A stretch of 64,000 nucleotides of DNA from Rhizobium sp. WSM4643 (GTDB lineage Bacteria > Pseudomonadota > Alphaproteobacteria > Rhizobiales > Rhizobiaceae). The position numbers were made by a program, and so were the translations under genes. The first letter of the stretch is position 1; each line of letters opens with the position of its first letter. Below the pieces are notes generated by a model, which saw only the letters and a program-made list of their open reading frames with translations, ran no database searches and had not been told where the DNA came from. Positions 1 to 9,205 of the stretch are shown here, piece by piece. The stretch spans positions 620,001 to 684,000 of the forward strand of contig NZ_CP104040.1 in the NCBI RefSeq assembly GCF_025152745.1. Direction: 5' to 3'.

Positions 1-1
1 C

Positions 2-1021
2 AAGCTCGGCATCCATGGTTCGCCGACCTGCACGATGATCTACGGCGACGGAAAATTCGGCGGAGAAAAGGGCGCTGTGGGCTGGCTGGTCGGCGAGGTG
101 AACAAGGGGCTCGCCTGCATGTTCACGATGATGAACAATGCCCGCCTCGCCGTCGGCATGCAGGGAGTGGCGATCGCCGAGGCCGCCACCCAGAAGGCGC
201 TCGCCTATGCCAGGGAACGCACCCAGGGCAGGGCGCCGGGCTCAAGCGGCGCCGGCATGAGCCCGATCGTCGACCATCCCGATGTCGCCCGCATGCTCCT
301 CACCATGAAGGCTCTGACGCAAGGGGCGCGCGCCATCTCCTATGCCTGCGCCCACGCGATCGACATGTCGCACCGGGCAGGCGACACCCGCCACCACTGG
401 CAGGAGCGCGCCGCCCTTTTGACGCCGATTGCCAAGTCCTTTTCGACCGATGCCGGCGTCGATGTCGCCTCGCTCGGCATTCAGGTGCATGGCGGCATGG
501 GTTTTATCGAGGAGACGGGTGCGGCGCGTTATCTCCGCGATGCCCGCATTGCGCCGATCTACGAGGGCACCAACGGCATCCAGGCGATCGACCTCGTCAC
601 CCGGAAGCTGCCGCTCTCCGGCGGCGATCAGGTGAAGGGTTTCATGGCCGAGCTTAAACAGATCGCCGAAGGCGTCCGCCGCTGCAATCTTAATGGTTTC
701 GGCGAAACGGCTGTGAGGCTCGACGCTGCGATTGCCGATCTCGAACAGGCGACCGCCTGGCTGCTGAAGACGCTTGCCGATGAAAAGGCCGCCGAGGCGC
801 TCTCCGGAGCCACCCCCTATCAGCGCCTGTTCGGGCTGGTGCTCACCGGCTGTTATCTCGCCAAGGGTGGTCTCGCTGAGGGAGCCGATGGGGCAGGCGA
901 AAACCGCATCGCGCTCTGCCGCTTCGCCGCCGAAAACCTGCTTGCCGAGACCGCAGCCCTTCGCGATCGGGTCGTCAATGGCGCGGCAAGCCTTGCCGCC
1001 GCCCGCATACTGCTTGCCTGA
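2..1021 (+). CDS. Acyl-CoA dehydrogenase, C-terminal part (5' end outside the window)
   Basis: The reading frame is open from base 2, so the gene begins upstream; 339 residues are visible. Acyl-CoA dehydrogenases oxidise acyl-CoA to trans-2-enoyl-CoA using FAD and pass electrons to ETF. The visible part begins in the middle beta domain (KLGIHGSPTCTMIYGD) and continues into the helical C-terminal domain. It contains IYEGTNGIQ, whose Glu is the usual catalytic base in this family, and an extra C-terminal extension typical of the roughly 590-residue subgroup. The next gene starts 9 nt downstream and encodes the enzyme for the following beta-oxidation step, so the two are probably co-transcribed. 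The substrate chain length cannot be read from the sequence. Confidence 0.93.
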   Translation, partial: KLGIHGSPTCTMIYGDGKFGGEKGAVGWLVGEVNKGLACMFTMMNNARLAVGMQGVAIAEAATQKALAYARERTQGRAPGSSGAGMSPIVDHPDVARMLLTMKALTQGARAISYACAHAIDMSHRAGDTRHHWQERAALLTPIAKSFSTDAGVDVASLGIQVHGGMGFIEETGAARYLRDARIAPIYEGTNGIQAIDLVTRKLPLSGGDQVKGFMAELKQIAEGVRRCNLNGFGETAVRLDAAIADLEQATAWLLKTLADEKAAEALSGATPYQRLFGLVLTGCYLAKGGLAEGADGAGENRIALCRFAAENLLAETAALRDRVVNGAASLAAARILLA

Positions 1022-1030
1022 GGAGACCTT

Positions 1031-1786
1031 ATGACCGACCACATCATCGTCGAGCAGCCTTCCGCTTATCCCGGCGTGCAGTCCATCCGCTTCAACCGGC
1101 CGGAAAAGAAGAACGCCATCACCCGTGCCATGTACCGCACCATGGCCGATGCGTTGACTGCGGCCAACACGAACCCCGACATCCGCGCCACCGCTTTCCT
1201 CGGCACAGAGGGCTGCTTCTCGGCCGGCAATGACCTGAACGATTTTCTTGCTGCCGCGATGGGCGGCCGCGGCTTGGAGCAGGAGATCCTCGATTTCCTC
1301 TATGCGCTGGTGAAGGCCGAAAAACCCGTCGTCTCCGGCGTCGACGGCCTTGCGATCGGCATCGGCACGACGATCCATCTCCATTGCGATCTGACTATCG
1401 CCTCCAGCCGCAGCCAGTTCCGCACCCCCTTCGTCGATCTGGCACTGGTGCCGGAGGCCGGTTCCAGCCTCGTCGCGCCGCGCTTGATGGGGCATCAGCG
1501 CGCCTTCGCCATGCTTGCCGCCGGCGAAGCATTTTCGGCCGAGGAGGCGAGGGAAGCGGGTCTGGTCTGGAAGGTCGTCGACCCAGGCGAGGTCGATTCA
1601 CTGACGCTTGGCCTCGCCGCAAAGCTCGCGGCCAAGCCGCCGGAGGCGCTGCGCATCGCCCGCGATCTCATTCGCGGCGATCGTGGCGAGATCATCGCCC
1701 GCATCGACGAGGAGGCCCGCTATTTCTCCGCGCGGCTGAAAAGCGCCGAAGCTCGGGCGGCCTTCGAAGCCTTCATGCGCCGCTGA
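1031..1786 (+). CDS. Enoyl-CoA hydratase/isomerase family protein
   Basis: A crotonase-fold protein of 251 residues, the usual length for the family. FSAGNDLNDF near residue 67 and VDGLAIGIGTTIHLHCD near residue 105 form the two oxyanion-hole segments that polarise the acyl-CoA thioester. The family hydrates or isomerises enoyl-CoA; ECI-like members and true hydratases are hard to separate without the catalytic glutamates aligned. AGGAGA lies about 5 nt before the ATG. It follows the acyl-CoA dehydrogenase by 9 nt, which supports a fatty-acid or amino-acid-derived acyl-CoA degradation operon. It converges on the minus-strand hydrolase gene that ends at 1849. Confidence 0.9.
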   Translation: MTDHIIVEQPSAYPGVQSIRFNRPEKKNAITRAMYRTMADALTAANTNPDIRATAFLGTEGCFSAGNDLNDFLAAAMGGRGLEQEILDFLYALVKAEKPVVSGVDGLAIGIGTTIHLHCDLTIASSRSQFRTPFVDLALVPEAGSSLVAPRLMGHQRAFAMLAAGEAFSAEEAREAGLVWKVVDPGEVDSLTLGLAAKLAAKPPEALRIARDLIRGDRGEIIARIDEEARYFSARLKSAEARAAFEAFMRR

Positions 1787-1848
1787 CCTCCGATTTCGGT
1801 CGTTTCCGAACAATCCATGGCACCAGTTCGGGAGCAACCGGACACCGA

Positions 1849-2853
1849 TCAGACCGCCGGCACATTGAATACCTCGCCGGCCCTGAGCGGCCGGAACCGT
1901 TCCGGGGGAATATCATGCTCGCTCATGGCGTCTTGCAACGCTCTTGCCGGCGCGTCGACCGCTTCATTCGTCAGTTGGAACGTGGCGAAGTGGTGTCCGG
2001 CCACATAGGCCGCATTTGCCAACTTCATCCCGATCACCGCCTCCTGCGGATTCTGGTGCTGCCCTTTCATGAACCAGCGCGGCTCATAGGCGCCGAAGGG
2101 TAAAATGGCCAGGCGAAAGCCGCCATGCTTCTGCTGTGCCGCTTTGTAGTTGATGCCGTCGTGAAAGCCCGTATCTCCGACGTGATAAATCTTTCCGGCC
2201 GGAGTCGATAAAACGAACGACGCCCAGAGTGCCATCCGGCGATCGGCGGTGCCGCGGGCGGACCAATGGTGTGCAGGCTCGGCATCAATGCTTATTCCGG
2301 CGTGCGAAATGCGCTCGCCCCAGTCCATCGATGTCGTCTGTATATCGGGCACGGCGCGGCGCATGATCGTGTCATTGCCGAGCGGCGTCACGACACGCGG
2401 CCGATGCTTCGCAGCCAAGCGCCTGAGGGTTGCGATATCGAGATGATCATAATGATTGTGCGACACCAGCACGAGATCGATTGGCGGCAAATCATCGAAG
2501 GCGATGCCCGGTTGGACGACGCGCTTGGGCCCGGCAAAAGCGAAGGGACTGGCGCGCTCTGACCATACGGGGTCGGTGAGGATATTGAGCCCAGCGACCT
2601 GCACGAGCATAGTTGCATGGCCGACCATGGTCACTCTTAGGTCCTCGCCGTCGACGTATGAATCCGGTTTGGCCGCCGCGTACGGACTTGGGACCGACCT
2701 CGGCCAAGGCTCACGGCCACCGCCGAATTGCCACCGCAACACATCGCGGAAACCAAGCGGTTCGATACCTTCGGGATTGAAGAAATGCGTGCCGTCGAAA
2801 TGATCGGACACTGGCCCCTTATAATAAGGGTTGCGTCTTTTGGCCTTACGCAT
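1849..2853 (-). CDS. Metallo-beta-lactamase-fold hydrolase (RomA/NAPE-PLD-like)
   Basis: About 334 residues. The metal-binding motif SHNHYDHLD (HxHxDH) near residue 125, preceded by LTDPVWSERASPF and ILTDPV-type strand ends, and the later GDTGFHDG segment place it in the RomA/UlaG/NAPE-phospholipase-D-like branch of the metallo-beta-lactamase fold. Family members hydrolyse phosphodiester or lactone substrates with two zinc ions; the substrate here is unknown. The frame continues upstream to a TTG at 2871, but the ATG at 2853 (MRKAKRRNPYYKG) gives the start seen in relatives. Neither start has a strong ribosome-binding site. A 13-bp perfect inverted repeat lies 87-121 bp upstream. Confidence 0.88.
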   Translation of the reverse strand: MRKAKRRNPYYKGPVSDHFDGTHFFNPEGIEPLGFRDVLRWQFGGGREPWPRSVPSPYAAAKPDSYVDGEDLRVTMVGHATMLVQVAGLNILTDPVWSERASPFAFAGPKRVVQPGIAFDDLPPIDLVLVSHNHYDHLDIATLRRLAAKHRPRVVTPLGNDTIMRRAVPDIQTTSMDWGERISHAGISIDAEPAHHWSARGTADRRMALWASFVLSTPAGKIYHVGDTGFHDGINYKAAQQKHGGFRLAILPFGAYEPRWFMKGQHQNPQEAVIGMKLANAAYVAGHHFATFQLTNEAVDAPARALQDAMSEHDIPPERFRPLRAGEVFNVPAV

Positions 2854-3313
2854 GGCCGGTGACCAGGGCAACGCTTCTGTTTCTGTCGATCATGTTTCAC
2901 ATTTCATGGCGTGTGGATCACTGTTCGCCAATCTGTTACTATCTTTTCGATATCGCGTCACTATCGAAAAGATACCGATAAAAGCCTATCGATTCCGCGA
3001 TGCCTTTCCGCTGCGGCCTTATCTGTGGCGATGTGCGTGGAGCATTCTCGTCTTGCAGGATGCACATCGGGGCCTCATCCGGTTCTACCAATATAGGAAG
3101 AGCCGCGGCATCGTGACCACTATGGCGGGCTCGGAGATCCAACCCATTGCAACAGATGCCGTTTCAGGCACACAAGCCGGGACTCGGGCAATGCGACGCA
3201 GCTCGGATCGGGACACGAAAACCGGAAACCGACAAGGTAGCTCCAACGCTAGGAAGACGGTTCGGGCACCACACCGCCGGCACAGAGAGCAAAAACTTAG
3301 CCGACAGGCACGC
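2854..3313. other. 460-bp intergenic region without a recognised gene
   Basis: Open frames across this stretch have no recognisable protein character and are Arg/His/Ser-rich. Its one clear structure is the perfect inverted repeat at 2940-2974. The side near 3300 is immediately downstream of the methyltransferase stop codon. Nothing else was identified. Confidence 0.6.
2940..2974. promoter_or_regulatory. Perfect 13-bp inverted repeat, operator-like
   Basis: TATCTTTTCGATA (2940-2952) and its exact reverse complement TATCGAAAAGATA (2962-2974) are separated by 9 nt. The symmetry, AT-rich arms and place upstream of the hydrolase gene that starts at 2853 suggest a binding site for a dimeric repressor, for example of the TetR type. 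No regulator gene is adjacent. It lacks a T-run and is not next to a stop codon, so a terminator is less likely. Confidence 0.5.
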
Positions 3314-4564
3314 CTATTTCTCCAGCGTCGCCACCACCTCGACATGCGAGGTCCAGAGGAACTGGTCGATCGGCGTTACCCCAGTGATCCGGTAGCCGCC
3401 CTCGACGAGGATCGCGAGGTCGCGGGCCAGCGTCAGCGGATTGCAGCTGACCGCCACGACCTTCTTTACGCCTGAGCGGGCGAGCTCCTGGCACTGGAAC
3501 TCGGCGCCGGCCCGCGGCGGATCGAAGACGACGGCGTCATAGGGCTTGAACTCCTGCGTCATCAAGGGGCGGCGGAAGAGATCGCGCTTTTCGACGGTGA
3601 CCGGTTTCAGCCCCTGTGTGTTGCGGGCCGCATGATCGAGGGCTGCGAGCGCCTTTGCCTCGGCTTCGACGGCGTGCACGCGGCCGATCCGCGCCAGCCG
3701 CAGTGAAAACGTGCCGGCGCCGGCAAAGAGATCGGCGATCCGCTTCGACTTGCCGACATGAGCAAGTACCAGTTCGGCCATCGCCTCTTCCGCCGGCTTG
3801 GTTGCCTGGGTGAAGCCGCCCGGCGGCGGTGAAACCTGGACGCCACCGAATTCGACCATCGGCTTCGACGGCTCGACGAGGATTTCGCCGTTCAGCGAAA
3901 CACGGGCGATGCCGCGCAGGCTGAGCGCGGTCTCGATCGCCTTGCGCCGCTGCGGATCGGAGAGTTTCTTCACCTCGTCGACTGATATGTCCAGGCCCGA
4001 AAGCGTTTCGAGCACGGCGACGCGGAAGGGTTCGGCGCTGGTCGCCAGCGATGCAGCAATCGCCCTGATCGCCGACAGCCGGGCGATGATCCCTGCCGAC
4101 GAGATCGGACATTCCTCGATCGCGACGATATGGTGGCTTTCGGCCTGGTTGAATCCAACAAGCATGTCCTTCTCGGTCTTGCGCGCCGCAAAGACGAGGC
4201 GCCGGCGCTCGCCCGGCCGAGCCGGAACGATCTCGCCGACCTCTGACGTCAGACCCTTCGATTTCAGCGCATCGATCACCAGCTGGCGCTTGAAGGCGCG
4301 GTAGGGCGCATCTGCCATATGCTGCAGTGTGCAGCCGCCGCAGGTGCCGTTGACGCCATCCGGGCCGAAATGCCGGCAAGGCGGCTCCTGCCGGTCGGGC
4401 GAGGGCGTCGTGATCGACATGATCGTGCCCTGGCTCTTGACGCGGGCAATCGCCACCGTTTCGCCGGGCAGGGAAAAGGGCACGTAGACAGGGCCACCGG
4501 CGCTGCTGGCGATGCCGTCGCCCTGGGCGCCGAGCTTCTCGATCTTGACGGTTTCGGTGCTCAC
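3314..4564 (-). CDS. Class I SAM-dependent RNA (uracil-5) methyltransferase, RumA/TrmA type
   Basis: A 416-residue enzyme expected to make 5-methyluridine in 23S rRNA or tRNA. An N-terminal TRAM-like RNA-binding region (about 1-55) is followed by the iron-sulfur cysteines in CRHFGPDG, GTCGGCTLQ and EECPIS, the SAM-binding segment IADLFAGAGTFSLRLA near residue 270, and the catalytic cysteine in AVSCNPLTLARD near residue 375. All key residues of the family are present. Its ATG overlaps the stop codon of the upstream tlyA-like gene by 4 nt, so the two are probably translationally coupled RNA-modification genes. RlmD-type versus TrmA-type specificity cannot be decided here. Confidence 0.92.
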   Translation of the reverse strand: MSTETVKIEKLGAQGDGIASSAGGPVYVPFSLPGETVAIARVKSQGTIMSITTPSPDRQEPPCRHFGPDGVNGTCGGCTLQHMADAPYRAFKRQLVIDALKSKGLTSEVGEIVPARPGERRRLVFAARKTEKDMLVGFNQAESHHIVAIEECPISSAGIIARLSAIRAIAASLATSAEPFRVAVLETLSGLDISVDEVKKLSDPQRRKAIETALSLRGIARVSLNGEILVEPSKPMVEFGGVQVSPPPGGFTQATKPAEEAMAELVLAHVGKSKRIADLFAGAGTFSLRLARIGRVHAVEAEAKALAALDHAARNTQGLKPVTVEKRDLFRRPLMTQEFKPYDAVVFDPPRAGAEFQCQELARSGVKKVVAVSCNPLTLARDLAILVEGGYRITGVTPIDQFLWTSHVEVVATLEK

Positions 4565-5307
4565 GGTTTCAATCCTGCCAGAAGAAATTCCTGATTGCCA
4601 TCGCCGCCGGAAATCGGGGAAGGGATGAGGCCGAGGCTTTTCCAGCCCATGTCCTCTGTGAACCAGCGCTCCAGTTCCGCCGCAACGGCGGGAGCGGACG
4701 AGGGGTCCTTCAGCATCCCGCCCTTGCCGATCGCCTCGCGCCCGGCCTCGAACTGCGGCTTGACCAGCAGCACGGCGATAGCGCCAGGTTCGGCGATATC
4801 GAGAGCCGGCGCAAGCGCCAGCCTCAGCGTGATGAAGGCGACGTCTGAAACGATGAAGGTGGCGGGATGGCCGATATCCTCTGCCGTCAGGTTGCGGGCG
4901 TTGAGGCCTTCCTTGTTGGTCACGCGCGGATCGCCTGATATGCGCGGGTGCATCTGCCCATGGCCGACATCGATCGCGGTGACATGCGCAGCCCCGCGCT
5001 GCAGCAGCACCTCGGTGAAGCCGCCGGTGGAGGCCCCGACATCGAGACAGTGATGACCGGCGGGATCGAGCCGGAAATGGTCGAGTGCGGCGGCAAGCTT
5101 CAGTGCGGCGCGCGAGACATAGTCCTGGGCCGGATCGTCGATCTCGATTGCCGCGTCTGCGCCAAACAGCGCGCCGGCCTTGGTGACCACCTGGCCGCCG
5201 ATCCTGACGGTGCCGCGCTGCACGGCGTCGCGGGCGCGTGAACGGCTGGCAAAGAGGCCGAGGGAGACGAGAAGCTGGTCGAGGCGTTGGGTGTTTTGAT
5301 CTGACAT
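4561..5307 (-). CDS. tlyA: TlyA-family 2'-O-methyltransferase (S4 plus FtsJ domains)
   Basis: About 248 residues from the ATG at 5307 (MSDQNTQRLDQ). The frame is open to 5421, but the extra 38 residues look unlike the family. An S4 RNA-binding domain covers about 1-65 (RLDQLLVSLGLFASRSRARD), followed by an FtsJ-type SAM-binding motif LDVGASTGGFTEVLL near residue 80. Known TlyA proteins methylate ribosomal RNA riboses and are often mis-annotated as hemolysins. The stop codon overlaps the start of the downstream methyltransferase gene by 4 nt. The gene is divergent from the DUF4424 gene. Confidence 0.9.
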   Translation of the reverse strand: MSDQNTQRLDQLLVSLGLFASRSRARDAVQRGTVRIGGQVVTKAGALFGADAAIEIDDPAQDYVSRAALKLAAALDHFRLDPAGHHCLDVGASTGGFTEVLLQRGAAHVTAIDVGHGQMHPRISGDPRVTNKEGLNARNLTAEDIGHPATFIVSDVAFITLRLALAPALDIAEPGAIAVLLVKPQFEAGREAIGKGGMLKDPSSAPAVAAELERWFTEDMGWKSLGLIPSPISGGDGNQEFLLAGLKP

Positions 5308-5432
5308 CGGCTGTGCATGACCGGCAAAGCCGCCGGTTGCAAGCATTTTGTTCCCAAGACCGTCATTGACCCTCAAAAGCTTTCGGCGATAATCCTGCCG
5401 CGGCGACCGCGCCGCAGACACGGGGGTGTTCC

Positions 5433-6440
5433 ATGCTGAAGCTCTTCACGCTGATTGCCGCGGCAGTGATCGCATCGCCCGCGCTCGCGAACGACACGAT
5501 GGCCGAGGTCAAGACCGGCGGGCTGATCTTTGCCCAATCCGACGATGTCAGCATGGCTGAAGAGGATCTCTTCATCTCCGCTTCGGAAGTGCGCGTCGAC
5601 TATATCTTCGAGAATAGTTCCGACAAGGATGTCGAAAGCCTGGTCGCCTTTCCGATGCCCGACATCACTGGCCAGGTCGACAACAATTCCGCCATCTCCG
5701 ATTATGACAGCGACAATTTCCTGCATTTCTCCACCGTGCAGGACGGCAGGCCGATCACCGCCAAGCTGCAGCAGCGCGTCGTCTCGCTCGGCATCGATGT
5801 GACCGACGAGTTCGCCAAGCTGGGCATTCCCGTCCTTCCCTATAGCCAGAAGACGACCGAGGCGCTCGCCAAGCTTCCCGAAACCGTCCGCAAGGACTGG
5901 ACCGCCCGCGGCCTCGTCTATCCCATGGCCGAGGGCGATGCCGATGGCGTCGCAAAGGTTGATCTCGTGCCGCTCTGGACGCTGCGCTCGACCTATTGGT
6001 GGCGTACCACTTTCCCGGCGAAGAAGAAGGTCAGCGTCCAGCATCGCTACAAACCGGCCGTCGGCGGCACCGTTGCCATCAGCTTTCTCGAAGGTGGCGA
6101 GCCGAAGGGCGAGCGTTTCGATGACTATTCGCGCAAATACTGCCTCGACGGAGATTTCGTCAAAGTTGCCCAGCAGCGTGCTCGGGAAGCCGAGGCCGGG
6201 GGCGCCAACTATACCGAAAGCTGGATCTCCTATGTGCTGTCGACCGGCGCCAACTGGGCGGGACCGATCAGGCGCTTCCAACTGACGATCGACAAGGGGA
6301 AGCCGGGCAGCCTCATCAGCTTCTGCGGCAGCAACGTTCGGAAGATCGGTCCGACGACCTTCCGGATGACATCAGAGGATTTCGATCCCACAAAAGATTT
6401 CGACATCTTGATCCTCAATCCTCCGGAAACGGCACAATAA
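5433..6440 (+). CDS. DUF4424-domain exported protein
   Basis: A 335-residue protein with a clear cleavable signal peptide (MLKLFTLIAAAVIASPALA, cleavage near 19-20). The remainder matches the DUF4424 pattern: MAEVKTGGLIF and EEDLFISASEVRVDYIFEN near the N-terminus, AFPMPDI in the middle and PTTFRMTSEDFDPTKDFDIL at the end. The function is unknown; location in the periplasm or at the outer membrane is inferred from the signal peptide. It has its own upstream region, divergent from tlyA, and is followed by a chemoreceptor gene after 219 bp, so there is no operon evidence. Confidence 0.85.
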   Translation: MLKLFTLIAAAVIASPALANDTMAEVKTGGLIFAQSDDVSMAEEDLFISASEVRVDYIFENSSDKDVESLVAFPMPDITGQVDNNSAISDYDSDNFLHFSTVQDGRPITAKLQQRVVSLGIDVTDEFAKLGIPVLPYSQKTTEALAKLPETVRKDWTARGLVYPMAEGDADGVAKVDLVPLWTLRSTYWWRTTFPAKKKVSVQHRYKPAVGGTVAISFLEGGEPKGERFDDYSRKYCLDGDFVKVAQQRAREAEAGGANYTESWISYVLSTGANWAGPIRRFQLTIDKGKPGSLISFCGSNVRKIGPTTFRMTSEDFDPTKDFDILILNPPETAQ

Positions 6441-6659
6441 TCCGCGCGCTCGGCCTCGGTTGCAGTGCACAAATTTAAACAAATTTAAAGCCTGCCCAGA
6501 TAGGTTCGGCGTGATTGCGGCGGTTCATCTGAACTGCTCGGCGCCATGAAGGCGCACGCGTTTCCACGCCAATCATGTTCTCAGTTTCAAACATCCCGGC
6601 GGTTGCGTCTCGCGCGACCTGCCTCTCGCCGCGTCGACTGTCGTCAGGAGAAATCACCG

Positions 6660-8594
6660 ATGTCCGCCAAAAACATATCCTTGAACGGTAAACTTGCGGC
6701 CACGTTCGCAGCCCTCATTCTCATTTTCGTCGCCGTTTCCGCTTTCGTTTACTCCAAGGCGACGGCGTCCGCGGCCGCGTCTGCCGAGCAGGAAAAGTCC
6801 GAGCTGCTCGTCAACCAGATCGACGATGCGCTGCAGGCGATGCTCGAACAGGCTGTCAATCTGCGTGGCTTCATCCTCTTCCGCAGCGACAGCACCTATG
6901 GTGATGTTTTCGCCAATCGCGAGCGCATGCTGAAGGCGATTGCCGCCACCAAGCAGACGGCGGCCGGCGAGCCGCAGCTGGTCGAGATGATCGACGGCAT
7001 GCAGAAGGCCGCCGATCTCTATTTCCATGAACTTGCCGAGCCGCAGACCAAGGCGCGCAAGGAAAGCGATATGCCGATCGAAGAGGTCGTCAAGATCGGC
7101 GTCAACGCCACCAAGGGCCAGCTCGACGGTTTCCGCCAGGCCTCGGCCAAGATCAAGGCCACCGCGCGTGAAAAGTCGGAAGCGCTTGCCGAGATCCGGG
7201 CTGATGCCAACAGCGATCTGAAGATCACGCTGCTTGCCGGCGGCATCCTCGCCTCGCTTGCCGCTGCCATGCTCGCCTGGCTGATGTCGCGCATCATCGT
7301 CCGCCCAGTCGTCGGCATGACGAGCGCCATGGATCGCCTCGCCGGCGGTCAGAACGACATCGAGGTTCCGGCTACCGACCGCGGCGACGAAATCGGCCGG
7401 ATGGCCCAGTCGGTCCTGGTCTTCAAGCAGGCGGCGATCGAGAAGCTGCGCCTTGCCGGCGAGACCGACCGGATGCGCGACGACGCCGAGCGCCAGCGCC
7501 GGGCAGGTGATGAGCAGAAGGCGCGCGAGGAAGGCGAGATTCGCTATGCCATCGACGCTTTGGCGGGCGGCCTTGCCGAGCTTGCCAACGGCGATATGGC
7601 CGGTCGTCTCCAGACGCCGTTCGCCTCGCAATATGACAGCCTGCGCAATGACTTCAACCATGCCGTCGAAAAGTTGCAGGCGGCGCTGCAATCGGTCGGC
7701 CGCAACGCCTCGGCGATCAATGCCGGCGCCGGCGAAATCCGCTCGGCTGCCGACGATCTGGCCCACCGCACCGAGCAGCAGGCTGCCGCCGTCGAACAGA
7801 CCGCCGCCGCACTCGAGGAAGTGACGACGACCGTCCGCGACAGCGCCAAGCGCGCCGAGGATGTCGGCAATCTCGTCGAGCGCGCCCGCCTCGGCGCCGA
7901 AAAGTCAGGCGAAGTCGTCCGCAAGGCCGTCTCCGCCATGCAGCAGATCGAGAAGTCCTCGGGTGAGATCTCCAACATCATCGGCGTCATCGACGACATC
8001 GCCTTCCAGACCAACCTGCTTGCTCTGAACGCCGGCGTTGAAGCCGCCCGCGCCGGCGATGCCGGCAAGGGTTTTGCGGTCGTCGCCCAGGAAGTGCGCG
8101 AGCTCGCCCAGCGCTCGGCCAAGGCCGCCAAGGAGATCAAGGCTTTGATCACCACATCGGGCGAACAAGTCGTTGCCGGCGTTGGCCTCGTCGGCGAAAC
8201 CGGCAAGGCGCTGGAGGTCATCGTCTCCGAGGTGCAGGAGATCAACCACCACGTCAGCGCCATCGTCACCGCCACCCGCGAACAGTCGATCGGCCTGCAG
8301 GAGATCAACACTGCCGTCAACAACATGGACCAGGGCACACAGCAGAACGCCGCCATGGTCGAGGAGCAGACTGCGGCCAGCCATGCGCTCGCCCAGGAGG
8401 CAAACGCTCTCGAAGAATTGCTGCGCCAGTTCAAGCTCGGCCAGCTGGCCCCGGCGCCGCGCGCAAGCGTTGCCGGCACCAACGCCCGCCCGGTCGCCTC
8501 CCCGGCCCACGCTTTGACCCGCACCGTCGCTAAGGCTTTCGGCGGAAGACAGGCGAGCGCTGCGGCCGTGAAGGAAGACTGGACGGAGTTCTGA
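6660..8594 (+). CDS. Methyl-accepting chemotaxis protein
   Basis: A 644-residue chemoreceptor. The ATG at 6660 is chosen because CAGGAGAA lies just upstream and the first residues [16 protein letters not shown] lead directly into a membrane segment (about 10-32). A periplasmic helical sensor of about 190 residues follows, then a second membrane segment (about 192-215), HAMP, and the signalling domain with the conserved hairpin tip [23 protein letters not shown] near residue 445. The protein ends in DWTEF, resembling the C-terminal NWETF-type tether for CheR/CheB. The ligand is unknown. An IS630-family element is inserted 15 bp after the stop codon. Confidence 0.95.
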   Translation: MSAKNISLNGKLAATFAALILIFVAVSAFVYSKATASAAASAEQEKSELLVNQIDDALQAMLEQAVNLRGFILFRSDSTYGDVFANRERMLKAIAATKQTAAGEPQLVEMIDGMQKAADLYFHELAEPQTKARKESDMPIEEVVKIGVNATKGQLDGFRQASAKIKATAREKSEALAEIRADANSDLKITLLAGGILASLAAAMLAWLMSRIIVRPVVGMTSAMDRLAGGQNDIEVPATDRGDEIGRMAQSVLVFKQAAIEKLRLAGETDRMRDDAERQRRAGDEQKAREEGEIRYAIDALAGGLAELANGDMAGRLQTPFASQYDSLRNDFNHAVEKLQAALQSVGRNASAINAGAGEIRSAADDLAHRTEQQAAAVEQTAAALEEVTTTVRDSAKRAEDVGNLVERARLGAEKSGEVVRKAVSAMQQIEKSSGEISNIIGVIDDIAFQTNLLALNAGVEAARAGDAGKGFAVVAQEVRELAQRSAKAAKEIKALITTSGEQVVAGVGLVGETGKALEVIVSEVQEINHHVSAIVTATREQSIGLQEINTAVNNMDQGTQQNAAMVEEQTAASHALAQEANALEELLRQFKLGQLAPAPRASVAGTNARPVASPAHALTRTVAKAFGGRQASAAAVKEDWTEF

Positions 8595-8616
8595 GAGGGG
8601 CTTCTCTTAGAGCGGT

Positions 8617-9132
8617 TCATGTTTTGACTGAAGCGTATCCTGCATTGCGGAAGTAGTTTTCGCATTCGTCTGGTTTGATGGTTTCGACGAGGTGCCCGAG
8701 ATGGCGCCATGTATCCTCGCTGGTTCGCTTTTGAGCTTCGCGCATCCAATGCTTGATTTTGGCGAATGTCTGTTCGATCGGATTGAGGTCGGGCGAGTAT
8801 TTCGGCAGGAACCACAGCCTTGCCCCGACCGCCTTGATGGCATCCCGGATTGCTTTGGATTTGTGAGAACCGAGATTGTCGGCGATGACAATGTCGCCGG
8901 ATTTGAGGGTAGGAATCAGTTGCTGGCTCACATAGGCGCGGAAGCACTCGCCGTTGATCGGGCCGTCGAAGACGCAGGGCGCGGTTAGCCGATCGCAGCG
9001 GAGCGCGCCGAGGAAGGTCAGCGTTCGCCAGCGGCCATGCGGGGCAAAGCCGTGCAGCCTTTTGCCCTTTGGCCCCCAGCCCCGCAACGGCGTCATGTTG
9101 GTTCTGATCCAAGTTTCGTCGATAAAGACCAA
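8617..9132 (-). CDS. IS630-family transposase, DDE catalytic frame (OrfB)
   Basis: A 171-residue product from the first ATG; the frame is also open upstream to the slippage run near 9229. The three catalytic acids are visible: Asp in VFIDETW, Asp in IVIADNLGSHKS, and Glu in SPDLNPIEQTFAKIKHW. All motifs are intact, so the copy could be active if the fusion protein is made. As written it needs a frame change from OrfA, because a free-standing DDE fragment would lack the end-binding domain. Confidence 0.9.
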   Translation of the reverse strand: MVFIDETWIRTNMTPLRGWGPKGKRLHGFAPHGRWRTLTFLGALRCDRLTAPCVFDGPINGECFRAYVSQQLIPTLKSGDIVIADNLGSHKSKAIRDAIKAVGARLWFLPKYSPDLNPIEQTFAKIKHWMREAQKRTSEDTWRHLGHLVETIKPDECENYFRNAGYASVKT

Positions 9133-9205
9133 ACGACTCGGGTCGAAACGGCTTTGCCAGGCTTTCCAGCGCCTGCGGTGCCGGGCGATATCGGCACGGC
9201 CTTGC

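Noticed and set aside
2831..3475. Possible gene in the gap before the methyltransferase
   Set aside because: The product is Arg/Ser-rich, overlaps the conserved 3' end of the methyltransferase gene, and has no ribosome-binding site.
5433..6440. DUF4424 gene as part of the tlyA methyltransferase operon
   Set aside because: It is on the opposite strand and divergent, so it cannot share that transcript.
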